Assembly (NCBI GenBank): GCA_951217055.1
Contig: OX578285.1
Coordinates: 55,244,024 to 55,308,023, forward strand
Direction of reading: 5' to 3'
From: Gerris lacustris
Taxonomy: Eukaryota; Arthropoda; Insecta; Hemiptera; Gerridae
DNA length: 64,000 nucleotides
The notes under the pieces are model-generated. The model searched no databases and was not told the origin of the DNA. It saw only the letters and a list, made by a program, of their open reading frames with translations. Below, in pieces: positions 54,343 to 64,000 of the stretch (the first letter of the stretch is position 1; each line of letters begins with the position of its first letter). The position numbers and the translations under genes are program-made.

Positions 54343-55256
54343 TTTATCTATGCACTACTTGGCAAATTGTGTAGCTGTTATTGTTGTTGCTGTTGCGATG
54401 TTGCATAAGGCGCCTTTTAAGCAAGAGGAATGAGCAAAGGCGCCGCAGCAACCGCTCCTCAGAGAAACAAAGAAAGTTTGGAAAATAATACAAATTGAAT
54501 GGGTTAATTTACAACTTTTAAAGTCGACTAAATGATTGGCGTCTTTGAAGCTACGAGAGTCAACAAGGGCGCCGAAAAACAAAAAAGTTTGGAAACCAAT
54601 GTATATTAATCTCGTAATTAATGTACTATTTATAATAATCGCTAAATTGCAAAATCTGTATTTATAAAATTGTCAGTCTCGTGAATATAGACATTTAAAT
54701 TGGTTCCTAGGTTTTTTTATGAGTATGTAGTTTATTTCTAGACTTATTATAAGGATTAATTGTCTGTTACACAAAAACTAATTCTAAAGTTTCTCCAATG
54801 TAAACAAACTACAGTCCGGCACCCATCAGAAGGCTGTTAATCAATTGACTTTTTAATACTATTAGTGGTAAGTGGTGCTTGAAAGCACTAATTTTAAAAA
54901 TCTCAGGGAAACTGTTATCATTCCATACCTTTGATTATATTCAGCTAATTGAACATCATTCTGGGGAGCCTCTACTGTATTTCTCTGTAATTGGCTCCCT
55001 CTAGACCCTTTCGTTACCGTTACCTGAATAACCAATCTTAACACCAGCAAAACCTCTTATTCATCAGAATAGTGGATTAGAATGTGTGTGCATATGGAAA
55101 TATCTTCGATGAATTATCCTCATTGTGATTTGATAAGTTAGCAGTAAGAGATAGTTCAAAGTGATTATTTAGTATAATATTGAAAGCAACGGTATGAAAT
55201 TACAACCTCCATTTAAATATTTTAAAACATATAAATATACTGAAAATTAAACTTAC
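54343..55256. other. Tafazzin intron sequence
   Basis: No further exon was recognised here. Around 54400-54470 (GCGCCTTTTAAGC, AAAGGCGCCGC) and 54545-54600 (GCGTCTTTGAAG, AGGGCGCCG, GTTTGGAAACCA) two similar phrases recur, including AAGTTTGGAAA, which also resembles 53228-53245; possibly an old duplication. Confidence 0.4.
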
Positions 55257-55405
55257 TTGATAAACTCCATTTCCCCTGACGATAGGAAGACTTTTGCCAA
55301 GAAGGAAAAAATACCCGTGCAATTTATTAGTATAACAAATGTCATGGGCTGCAAGAGACCATCTCATTTTCCGAGCGCTGGTCAGTATGCTCACTTTTAG
55401 AGAAC
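55257..55405 (-). CDS. Taz: Tafazzin, penultimate exon
   Basis: Acceptor TTTTTTAG, donor GTAAGT (on the - strand). It encodes SLKVSILTSARKMRW, SLAAHDICYTNKLHGYFF and LLGKSLPIVRGNGVYQ. The RW..AA.DIC(F/Y)T..LH..FF.LGK..P..RG.GVYQ series matches tafazzin between the HX4D and FPEG motifs. The first two bases complete a Gly codon from the exon before. Confidence 0.96.
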
Positions 55406-55838
55406 CTAAAAAACATTTACATAAATAAATCAATTCATAAAAATACAATGAAAATATTAAAATGAACATTGTCCAAGTGGCTTTGACGAAAATGTAGAGA
55501 ATAATACTCCTCCAGAAATAATTAATTCGGCGAAAAATACAACTCAAGATTAATGCCATCTTTATCAAGAGAAGAGATACGAACTTACATACAGCAAGTT
55601 TATTTTTTTGTATTTATTATTTAAATCTAACAATCGTAGATAAAGTACGGTACACAACTCGTGGGAAAACGGCATTTTGCATTGCTTGTGTGGTTTTACT
55701 ACCCTCGCTGTCGCTCGGGTGCAAACTCCACACTCGCATGCAAAATGCTACTTTCCACACTCAACGCGTAATGTACTATTAAGCAGATACAGGTAGTAGG
55801 TTAAGAGATAAAATAATTAAGAAGTTTGTATAGCGTAC

Positions 55839-55967
55839 CCCAAATACCAGGATCATCAAAGCAGGAGACGTGGTTGGAAACAGTAAGTAAAGGCACATTA
55901 TTGGGCCGGCTATCTATTAAGCTCTGAAATTTTTCCAAATTTATAAAGTTGCAATGGTTCAAAAGAC
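55839..55967 (-). CDS. Taz: Tafazzin exon with HX4D catalytic motif
   Basis: It encodes LLNHCNFINLEKFQSLID, SRPNNVPLLTVSNHVSC and FDDPGIW, ending in phase 1 at GTACGC. NHVSCFDD holds the acyltransferase His and Asp (H-X4-D). The upstream exon with the N-terminal membrane-associated segment (~50-100 residues) was not found between 55968 and 64000 and may lie outside the window. Confidence 0.95.
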
Positions 55968-56009
55968 CTAAAAAAACAAAAATAAATAAATAATTAATTT
56001 TATTTTTAT

Positions 56010-57350
56010 TTTTTTAAATATATATATATATATATATAGAGTTGGACCTCCATACAACGAAATTGTTAGTTCCAAAAATAAAATTGCTATAAAGATATAT
56101 ATTTTTTTCCCAGGAGTGGTTCTGAAAGAGGAAGATTTTTATCCTGAACCATTTTAAGCCATTACAGAACTGCTTCACCTACGAGTTAAGACCTCTAGAT
56201 ATTTTTTAATATCGCCTTTCATTCAGATTTCATATTTACGGGATACTTCTTAGTTATTTATTTCTTTATCTACGTATTGGAATAGATTTTTTTTTCTAAA
56301 AATGATGATTTTCTTTTAGACATTTGATAGGTGAGTAAATTACACTGTAAAAATTCAAGAACTTTATAAACGTCCGAAACGAATTCTCCCCTAAATATAT
56401 GCGTTCATGTAGTATGTGTGTGTGTGTGTGTACGAGTGTGCATGTATGTACGTATGTTAATAATTGTTCATTATATCATTAGGTTAAAACTTAAAAAACT
56501 AAAAAAAGTGATATTCATGTACTTGAGTGTAATCTTTTGCACTATCTTTAGAGTAATGCTTGCATATTTAGTTTACTTATCATATGTGATAAGTATAGGT
56601 GTCATAAATTACACAGCTTCAATTTACAAATCAGGGCCTATAAATTATTTAGAAATTATTATTAATATTAAAAAAAAGAGGTCACGTGGCACGGCATTCG
56701 TGTGAGATTTAAGAGCCCTAATCAGAAATAAAATCATCGTCAACAATTATAGAAACTGTGGACATTTCATGTCAAAATTGAAAAATATCACTATCTAAGG
56801 TACAACCGAAGGAGATAGGACAAAAGGTCTTAAGATCAAATTTGTAGAGAAAGAGAAACACTTCATTTACATTAATAATAGTGATGCTGCCCAAATAGAA
56901 TGGGTTGCTAAACACACAGGGTACTGATCTATCGAGGGACATTACTTTAAATAATAATATTATACACAATTAATAAAATAACATGGTCCAAAACAATTTT
57001 AATAAATTAACAATTAAGTTGCCAATACAATAAACAAAGAAAAGGGCCACACTGTCAAAACAAATTGATTTACAATAAATAGGAGAAAATTAAAGTAAGT
57101 AATATTTTTAGTAAATATGACAGTTAATAATTCCCAGAGAGTCTAAAATAATCGACCCTGACAGGGTAGTCAAACATTTTCAGTCGATACCGATCTCGTC
57201 AAAGAATAAAGCTCCATTCCACAATTCCAAGACTTCATCCCTCTGCCAACCTACATCCTGAAATAGATATCTTCTTTTTCCTCCTCCAAAATCAAAAATA
57301 CTTTTATCTTAACAACCAAAAATAAACTAGAACTACAGCAATATCTTTTA
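56010..57350. other. Gene-free stretch, presumed tafazzin intron or upstream DNA
   Basis: TA microsatellite at 56021-56038 and a GT run at 56416-56431. Otherwise AT-rich with no exon that I could recognise; in particular no convincing tafazzin N-terminal exon. Confidence 0.45.
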
Positions 57351-57360
57351 TAGTTTCTTT

Positions 57361-58080
57361 TTATATTATTTTTACACATTTATATTTTATATTATTTATA
57401 CTTTGAATTTTATTTATTATCTCATTGTAATATAGTGTTTGACAAATAAATAAATAAATCACCTGCTTCATGTCTTCTCTCATGTTACTATGATGTAATC
57501 CTCCTGGAACATTCTTTTCATCTGATGCAACACATTTTTTAAGAATATCTTCAATAGTCTCATCAAAATTCTTTGTTTCTGTTCCATCCACCCATTGTAA
57601 CATTGAGAGATGTAATGGTGTTTTCGATTTCCCCGCAGCAATTTTGTAAACTTTGCTCCAGGGGGATTCATTACCTTTAGTGGTACTGTAATTTTTCCAT
57701 GCATCATATTTAGCTTTGTTAATATTTTTTTTTATACTTATTTTTTAATCTCCAATACTCATTTTTATGATCTTGCCACAGCTTATTATTGTTGATAGTT
57801 CGTTGATAAATTTTCCTTATTTTTCTCCTTGTTTCTGATAATTCCTTAGACCACCATGGTATACTCTTTCTTTTTTTTTGGTTGGTACATATCTTATTAT
57901 ATTTGGGAATACTTGTGTCAAAGGCGTCAGATATTATTTTATATATATCCTTAACCATTTGCTCAACAAAGCTACAATCCTTTATTAACTCACTTAGGAA
58001 AACGTCTGGATTCTCGTCATCAGCAATTATATTGGCTCTAGTTTTGAGCATCTCCTTAGTTCCTGACTTAGTAGTAGTCT
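57361..58080 (-). pseudogene. LINE fragment, endonuclease-RT linker
   Basis: Three overlapping - frames give SIPWWSKELSETRRKIRKIYQ, HKNEYWRLKNKYKK, then KYDAWKNYSTTKGNESPWSKVYK in a shifted frame and MLQWVDGTETKNFDETIEDIL. The WWxxEL..R..R..Y pattern followed by the NNx..pWGxxYK block is the connector between endonuclease and RT in R1/Jockey-type LINEs. The RT is absent and at least two frameshifts are present. Confidence 0.8.
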
Positions 58081-58155
58081 AGTACTTAGTGAACTAAAAT
58101 TACGGGCTTCCTGGTAATTCATATCTATGTTATCTTGGTTCGGCTTGATGAAAAC

Positions 58156-58900
58156 TTAATAAGTCGGATGTGTATTAGTATTCATAGTAACAGGTCTTTT
58201 TAATTTGACCACTTCGCTTAAGTGCCTGATGCCAACATCTGTTTTATTAGAATCATCATTTAACTGCTGTTTTAACGAATTAAAGACGTCAGTAAATTCC
58301 AGAATGGCCGTTCGTAAATTCTCTCTTAAATCTAATCGAAAATTTCCACTAGTTCTAATTACCTTTCTAATGAGGGTAATCAAGCTCTGGAAACGATAAT
58401 CCTCAGTGTGCACCATCTTGACACAATCTCTTGTGTTAGTAAGGTTAACTGTCCGTGGGTGAAAGTTTGTTGGGTGGTCGGTCTTGTTTAGTATCTGTAT
58501 CAATAAGTTTGTTGAGTTTGTTCCTAAGCTTGTCATATTTAGTCTTCAACTGTCTGTCAATGTCTTTTTATTCTGTCGTAAAAACTAATGTAGTTGTCAG
58601 TGCCTAGTAAGTAACCTATCTGTACGTGAGTGAGCATGAGTCGTAAGTTAAGTTTGTCTTTCTTAATGTAAAGTGATCTGATTTCGTTCTTAATGCATAA
58701 AGTCTGTGCTTGAAGTTGGGTAAGTCGTGCGGCGAAACAAGTTGGTTTGATTAGTATTTTAGCATAAGTAGGAGTTGCTCGATGAGTTAGGCAATGTTTG
58801 TTAAACCAAATGTTAAAGATAGTAAGGTGAAGCTTAGAAGAAAGATTGAAATAGGTCTGCTCGACTAGCAGAATTGAAGTCAAATAGAGGATTATTACTG
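58156..58900 (-). pseudogene. Unassigned retroelement-like ORF pieces
   Basis: Two open - blocks. The first (58883-58557) includes LTHRATPTYAKILIKPTCF and LCIKNEIRSLYIKKDKLNLRL; the second (58536-58156) includes RENLRTAILEFTDVFNSLK. The RATPTYAKI and long basic coiled segment recall the N-terminal part of Penelope-like elements, but I cannot confirm this. Position between two LINE fragments supports a mobile origin. Confidence 0.35.
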
Positions 58901-58903
58901 CAA

Positions 58904-58904
<1 letters not shown>

Positions 58905-58935
<31 letters not shown>

Positions 58936-60118
58936 TAGCAGGAGTTACAAAGGAATACACTAATACTTCGACTTGTGTTCCATTGTCAAATTAAAAAGTT
59001 ATTGAAGCATAAAAAAATCTTTCACATCATAGGGCGAAATATCCATTAATAATAATTTCAATTCTATAACAAAGCTTTTTTGTCTGAGAGATCTCATTTT
59101 ATCAGGCAGAGCATTCAAGAGTCTTATTCCAAGCACACTGGCATCATTCTTGGTTTTCTCAATTCGTCTGAACGGAATACGACATTGGCCCGACTGTTTT
59201 GTTTCATGACTGTGCAGAACACTGTTTGTAGGCAGGTCTTTTTCTTTTGCGTTAGTTATGCATTTATATATGAATTGCCCAACCACCGTAAGGATCTTCA
59301 ATTCTCTATTTATGGGTTTACAATGTGTACGTGGATGGCTTCGACAGATGAGGCGAACTGCTCGTTTTTGTAGGATCAACACTCGATCAATGTCCTTAGA
59401 GCTTCCCCAGATTTCTATACCGTAGCAGAGAATGGAGTGAATCGCAGCATGGTAGATATGAACCAGTTGCTCTCTTGTAAGGTGGTTCCTGAAGATCTTC
59501 AATGTATACAGCTGTTTGGCTATTTTCTTGCATAGGTTCGATACATGAGAAGACCATGAAAGCTTGCTATCGATCTGAACACCAAGCAGTTGTGCTGTTT
59601 TAACTTCAACTTTGGATCTCAGCGAAAAAGTTATCTCTTGATATTTTCCCTCGTTTGCAGTCAAATAATTTGCAGCAAACCACTGTGATATTGATTCCAT
59701 AGCTTTAAGCAAAGGTTCTCTAGCTTTCTCCATTGAGTCTGACTTTACAACTGCAGTAACATCATCGGCAAATAGGAGAATTGTCACAATAATTCCCATC
59801 AGCTGCTCTACAAAACATGGTAAGTTATTGATATATATAAGGAATAACAAGGGACCAAGTTTGGATCCTTGTGGAACTCCATGGTTCATTTTACAAAACG
59901 TTGAGTCACCTTGCGGCCCTCTAACTACTTGGTAACGATTTTCCAGATTTGACTCTATCAAAGCACAAGCTATTTCATCTAGACCGTAAAGAGCTAATTT
60001 GGCTATAAGTAGCTTATGGTAGACACAGTCAAAAGCTTTTGTCAAATCACATAGAGTGGCATTACAGTGTTCGGCCTCTTCAAAAGCCTCATATATTATA
60101 CATACCAGCTCCGATAGT
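58905..60118 (-). pseudogene. 5'-truncated Jockey/CR1-like LINE, RT domain
   Basis: The - strand reading has LTKAFDCVYHKLLIAKLAL, NHGVPQGSKLGPLLFLIYIN and the active site ILLFADDVTAVVK (FADD, intact), followed by LLGVQIDSKLSWSSHV, LYTLKIFRNHL, LCYGIEIWGSS and LILQKRAVRLI. The 348-residue frame is open to the stop at 58999 with no RNase H. The sequence is cut 5' of CNATLCDLTKAFD near 60118. The 3' end runs into an (ATT)n tail (58907-58935), as in LINEs with microsatellite tails. Lacks the endonuclease, so not autonomous. Confidence 0.9.
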
Positions 60119-60796
60119 TAGTTAGTTATGATGAAGAAATACCGTCGATACTTGCTCGATGGCAAAACGCCATCACCAGCAGAAGAATATAGAACTCTGT
60201 GAGTCAAAATGAACTCAAAAAGTCTATATGAGAGAGTGAAGTTGGAAAGGAAGAGGTAGAAGAATATATAGACAAAGATGTGTGATTATGGGAAAAACCG
60301 TGAGACGGGGTGCGTCAGGTGTCCGGAAAGATGATGTAATATAGAGAAGAGTGTGTGAAGATAAAAGATAATGCAATAAGTTAGTTGGGTCTTTGTGTAG
60401 TTGTTGACCAATCGGCCCCAAATTTTGTGAGTGATGTTTTCTCTTTATCATGCACTATTTGACAAATTGCTTTTATCAATTTCAAAAGTTTGATTTATTC
60501 GGCCCACCCCAATATATATATATTTATATAACTATAAACTCGCTGGGATGTGATTCCAGTTTCGACTTTTCACGGGGTTTTGACTGCCGTTTGGCTTTTA
60601 GCTGTCGTTGCTTCCGAAAAGTAATTTTCCGCCGGTTTCCTACTTCCGATATTTTTTAAGTTAAACACAGTACTTTTTAGCTTCCGATTATTCAACATGC
60701 GACGTTGCCATGCAGAACCGTTTGTATATAACTTTAAAGTCGCAGGCACATTGACTCCGATACTTTTACAGTCCTAATATAAATATCATGTATAGG
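60119..60796. other. Gene-free stretch
   Basis: TA-rich at 60513-60530. The phrase TATATAACTTTAAA(G/C)TCG(C/T)AGG(C/T)ACAT...CCGATA-TTTTACAGTCC occurs at 60726-60776 and again at 61135-61185, a direct repeat flanking the hAT relic. No exon. Confidence 0.5.
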
Positions 60797-61063
60797 CAGG
60801 GCTCGATTTGAGGCGGAACGGGGCGGAACGGCGTTCCGGGACCTCTCTCTCTCTGATAAATTAAAAAAAATTATCGGCACAAAAATTTGCACTTAGAGTG
60901 TGGGTTTATGTCTAAAACTGCTTAAAATGCTGTTTTAGAACGTTTATTTTTCAAATTCGTCCCGGGGGAGGACCCCCGGACCCCCCCTTCTATGGGGAGG
61001 GGGGGGGGGGGGGAGAGGGTAAGTTTTAGTTCCGGCACCTCAATTTCTAGAAATCAAGCACTG
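60797..61063. mobile_element. hAT-like relic, 267 bp
   Basis: Left end CAGGGCTCGATTTGAGGCGG and inverted right end CAGTGCTTGATTTCTAGAAA...GAGGTGCCGGAAC are similar TIRs. Flanks TGTATAGG (60789-60796) and AGTATAGG (61065-61072) agree at 7 of 8. Contains a G run at 61001-61015. No ORF. Confidence 0.7.
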
Positions 61064-63470
61064 TAGTATAGGTATATTTTTAAACTTACAGGTGAGGATT
61101 TGGATTGTTCTACCTTCGGCAAATATATTTATTGTATATAACTTTAAACTCGTAGGTACATGGATTCCGATAGTTTTACAGTCCGTAAACTCTTGAAACT
61201 CGCAGTTTTACGGATTTTGATCATTTTATTGTATCCACATATATTTGTTGTATATAACTTAAAACTTTTAGATTCGTGGATAAGTATATCTTTGAACTTG
61301 TAGGTGACATGTTAGATATGTTGTAGGGTCCAATCCACTAGTAAATAATCTGTCCGATACAACTCAGACAAACTTTAAGAAAAAACGAGTTCATAATTAC
61401 TTGGCTCTGTGTTTTCCATTTATTAGAGTTTTTGGAGGTACATTTAATTATTATTGAACATTTTATTGGAATTTATCATAAAAATAACTTCTCAGCGGGG
61501 AATTGAACCCGACATCTCTCTGTCCGCCTTTAAAGCCCTTTTCTCAGGAACTAGATTTTTCCCGGGAAAACGGCTTATATCGTTAGATTTGTATTTAAAT
61601 GGATTACATTTTAGAAATTTTTAATCAAAGTCGTCACAACTGTTTTCGAGAAATTTTTTTTTTTTTACATTTCTTCAGTTCCCAATTTGGAGCTAAAATT
61701 AATTTCTCTATTTTGCCTCAGGGTATGATTTTTCTGTACATGTATGCAAAATTTTGTCAAAATCGGTCCTGTAGTTTAGTTGGCTCCACGCGTCTGCACA
61801 GACAACAGACAGACATTTTTTTAAAACAACTTTGTTGGACTAAGGGGACCTCGAAACGTGTGAATCCATCAAAATCGAATTTTCGAGCCATCACAATACT
61901 TTCTTTTTATGTGAGGAAGTAAAAAACAAGTTTGCAGAAACAAATGCCCTGTCCAAACAGTTTTGTTAAAACTCGATATTTTAGTTGCTTTTTTTTTAAA
62001 ATTGTGCTTGATATCTCGGTTCTTATGCGTCAGAAAGCAAAAATAAATATTATTAATATTGTAGAGGATAAAGTTATCTACTAATTTTGTATATATAATT
62101 TATTTCTAAGTAATTTTCTCTTTTTAAAACATTCAGATACGATTATATAGATTTGATGATCTTAACACTTCATAGCCGTGTCGCTTTGTGTTTTAATAAC
62201 GTACATTAATTATTAAACATTACAATTGGTTTTAAACAGAAATTGATTTCCAATTGACCCTTAATATATAATTTTAGTTATTATTGCTAATAGTTACAGT
62301 TAGGAGGGCAGAAGCGGTGGACCTAGCAAATATTGTATTAAAAAGTGCAAAATTTAGTTTTTAATTTGATGTTAACCTTTACGTTTTAGTATTTTTACCT
62401 TTATAAAATCACTTACTAGAATCTGCACCTGGAATAATTATATAAATTATTATACATCAAAATTAAAAATAAAATGTGGATTATTAGTCATTTCAAAGGT
62501 CACAAATTTTTTGAACTAAGCACTAATCCTGCATAATTACTTAACAGTTTAGAAGTTAAAAACGCATCTAGATCGCATCAAAGAAGTTAGAATGATAGGT
62601 AAAATTATTACAACTTCACTTTTCATCTTTTGCCCATTGTTTAAATGATTTTTCATGGGCATTGATGGATGATATTTTTAGATTAAATTTGCACAAATTA
62701 TTTCTTTTAAAAAGCAGTTTCTTGCATATTATTAAATGTTCATTTAACTATTTATTCTGCTAAAGAAAGGGTTACTAGCAAAAATCGTGTCTTATCAAGT
62801 TCGGACCTTGCGTGCCTGGCACAGACATTGTAGGTGTACTTTGTGCCTCAACTCCACTTATCTTATAGTTCAGTTGAATCCTCTTTTTACATGTTACAAA
62901 GAAGTTTGACACTTATTTCATAAGAGGCCCTATGTTTCTTTTTAGCACCCTTTATAGTTCCTTTTGGAGTCCATTTTATTATTTATTGCACTGCCTTCAA
63001 GAAAGTGTCTTAGTATTTTGGCATAGATAATGAGGTATAGAATAACTAACGTTTTATCAATTTTTCTAACTATATAGTGAACTATATTTTATAACTTGTC
63101 AGTAGTTTTTTACAGAGCTCATTTATGCTATCTACATTCTAATTTATATTTTTGTAGTGAAAAGGCGACATGAGATTTTACTAGACAAGTTAAGTCCCAA
63201 AATAAGTTCAATAGATATTAAAGCACTAAGTAAACTAACCAGTGAATTACCGAATAAAAACAATCGTATTATTTTTTTATTTAAATAAAATGTAATGGAT
63301 AAACTTTTTTATTCAAACGATTTATTGTTGAAGCAACATTGTAGTTCCGACAATTTTAATTTAATACATTTTAATACATTATTTCAAATTTAATACATTT
63401 TAGTATGCTTAAATACCATTTTTTAAACCCTTTATATTAACTTCACTTTTGTGCCTGGGTGCCTGAGGTC
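61064..63470. other. Gene-free stretch with one dispersed insect repeat
   Basis: About 61665-61925 carries GTCAAAATCGGTCCTGTAGTTTAG, ACAACAGACAGACA and GGACTAAGGGGACCTCGAAACGTG, a string typical of dispersed insect repeats and related in style to 17510-17575. The remainder is AT-rich with no recognised feature. Confidence 0.55.
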
Positions 63471-63472
63471 AA

Positions 63473-64000
63473 AATCTTTGGAAGGCTAGTTAACCCACTT
63501 CCAGTTATCCAATCGAACTGAAACTTGGCACATAGACTCTCTACCAAGACAAAAATATTTTAACAAATTAATTAATTAATTAAACTTAATTAATTAATTA
63601 TCTTTTTAAAAATGAATGGATTAATTAATTATTAAAAAAATTAAGTAATAAAAATAAACAAAAAATTTAATTAATTAATTGGTAGGTATATAAAATCTTT
63701 GGAGGGCTCGTTAACCCTCTTCCAGTCGTCCAATCGTGCTGAAACTTGGTACATAGACTCTCTACCAAGACAAAAATATTTTAACAAATTAATTATTTTT
63801 CAATTTAATAATTATCTTTTTAAAAATGAATGGATTAATTAAATATTAAAAAAATAAAATCAAAATTTATTTAATTAATTAATTAATTGGTAGGTATATA
63901 TAATCTTTGGAGGGCTAGTTAAACCTCTTCCAGTCGTTCAATCGAGCTGAAACTTGGCACATAGACACTCTACCAATACAAAAACATTTTAACAAATTAA
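63473..64000. repeat. ~210-220-bp tandem repeat, 2.5 copies, open at the window edge
   Basis: Copies start with AATCTTTGGA(A/G)GGCT(A/C)GTTAA at about 63473, 63694 and 63902 and contain CTGAAACTTGG(C/T)ACATAGAC and CTCTACCAA(G/T)ACAAAAA, separated by (TTAA)n-rich DNA. The third copy is cut by the window end. Confidence 0.9.

Overview
This window is AT-rich, intron-rich animal nuclear DNA, almost certainly from an insect. The reasons are the spliced host genes with GT-AG introns, the mix of piggyBac, hAT, pogo/Tigger-like and PIF-like DNA transposons, R1/Jockey-type LINEs and Ty3/gypsy elements, and the very high load of short non-autonomous repeats. The species cannot be named from the sequence. 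No bacterial features, CRISPR array or operon are present.

Two host genes can be read, and they converge. (1) Positions 1006-18775, + strand: eleven exons for the last ~543 residues of nucleoprotein TPR (Drosophila Megator), the nuclear-basket protein of the nuclear pore. Only the acidic, low-complexity C-terminal tail lies here; the coiled-coil part is off the left edge. All eleven junctions are phase-consistent. (2) Positions 52267-55967, - strand: the last three exons of tafazzin, the mitochondrial cardiolipin transacylase, carrying the HX4D and FPEG acyltransferase motifs. Its N-terminal exon(s) were not found and probably lie beyond the right edge. An unassigned coiled-coil exon-like segment (about 19890-20033, + strand) sits about 1.1 kb after the TPR stop, directly behind a perfect 27-bp hairpin.

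The ~33 kb between the two genes is mostly transposon wreckage, often nested. From left to right: an R1-type LINE (- strand) split by a compact, decayed Ty3/gypsy element with ~74-bp LTRs (20129-25065); tandem arrays and AT-rich DNA (25.6-28.9 kb); a piggyBac-type transposase remnant with a minisatellite, a long foldback element and a PIF-like element nested around it (28.9-34.1 kb); several non-autonomous elements with clean target-site duplications (hAT at 35373-36518, piggyBac-like at 43019-43779, others); and a full-length Ty3/gypsy retrotransposon (44009-49065) with identical 139-bp LTRs, an ATATG target duplication, a tRNA-Ser-type primer-binding site and a 1400-residue ORF. To the right of the last tafazzin exon the DNA again fills with a Tigger-like element (in a tafazzin intron), two Jockey/CR1-like LINE fragments, a hAT relic and a 3-copy tandem repeat that runs off the window.

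No new multi-gene system was found. The most unusual points are: the full-length retrotransposon has YIDN where reverse transcriptases have YxDD, and a one-base frame break in an A-run; the other gypsy element ends its polyprotein on the first three bases of its 3' LTR; TPR has an in-frame 28-codon open extension after a UGA-C stop; the same hairpin-forming tandem repeat occurs in two different TPR introns; and two tRNA-SINE halves sit head-to-head.
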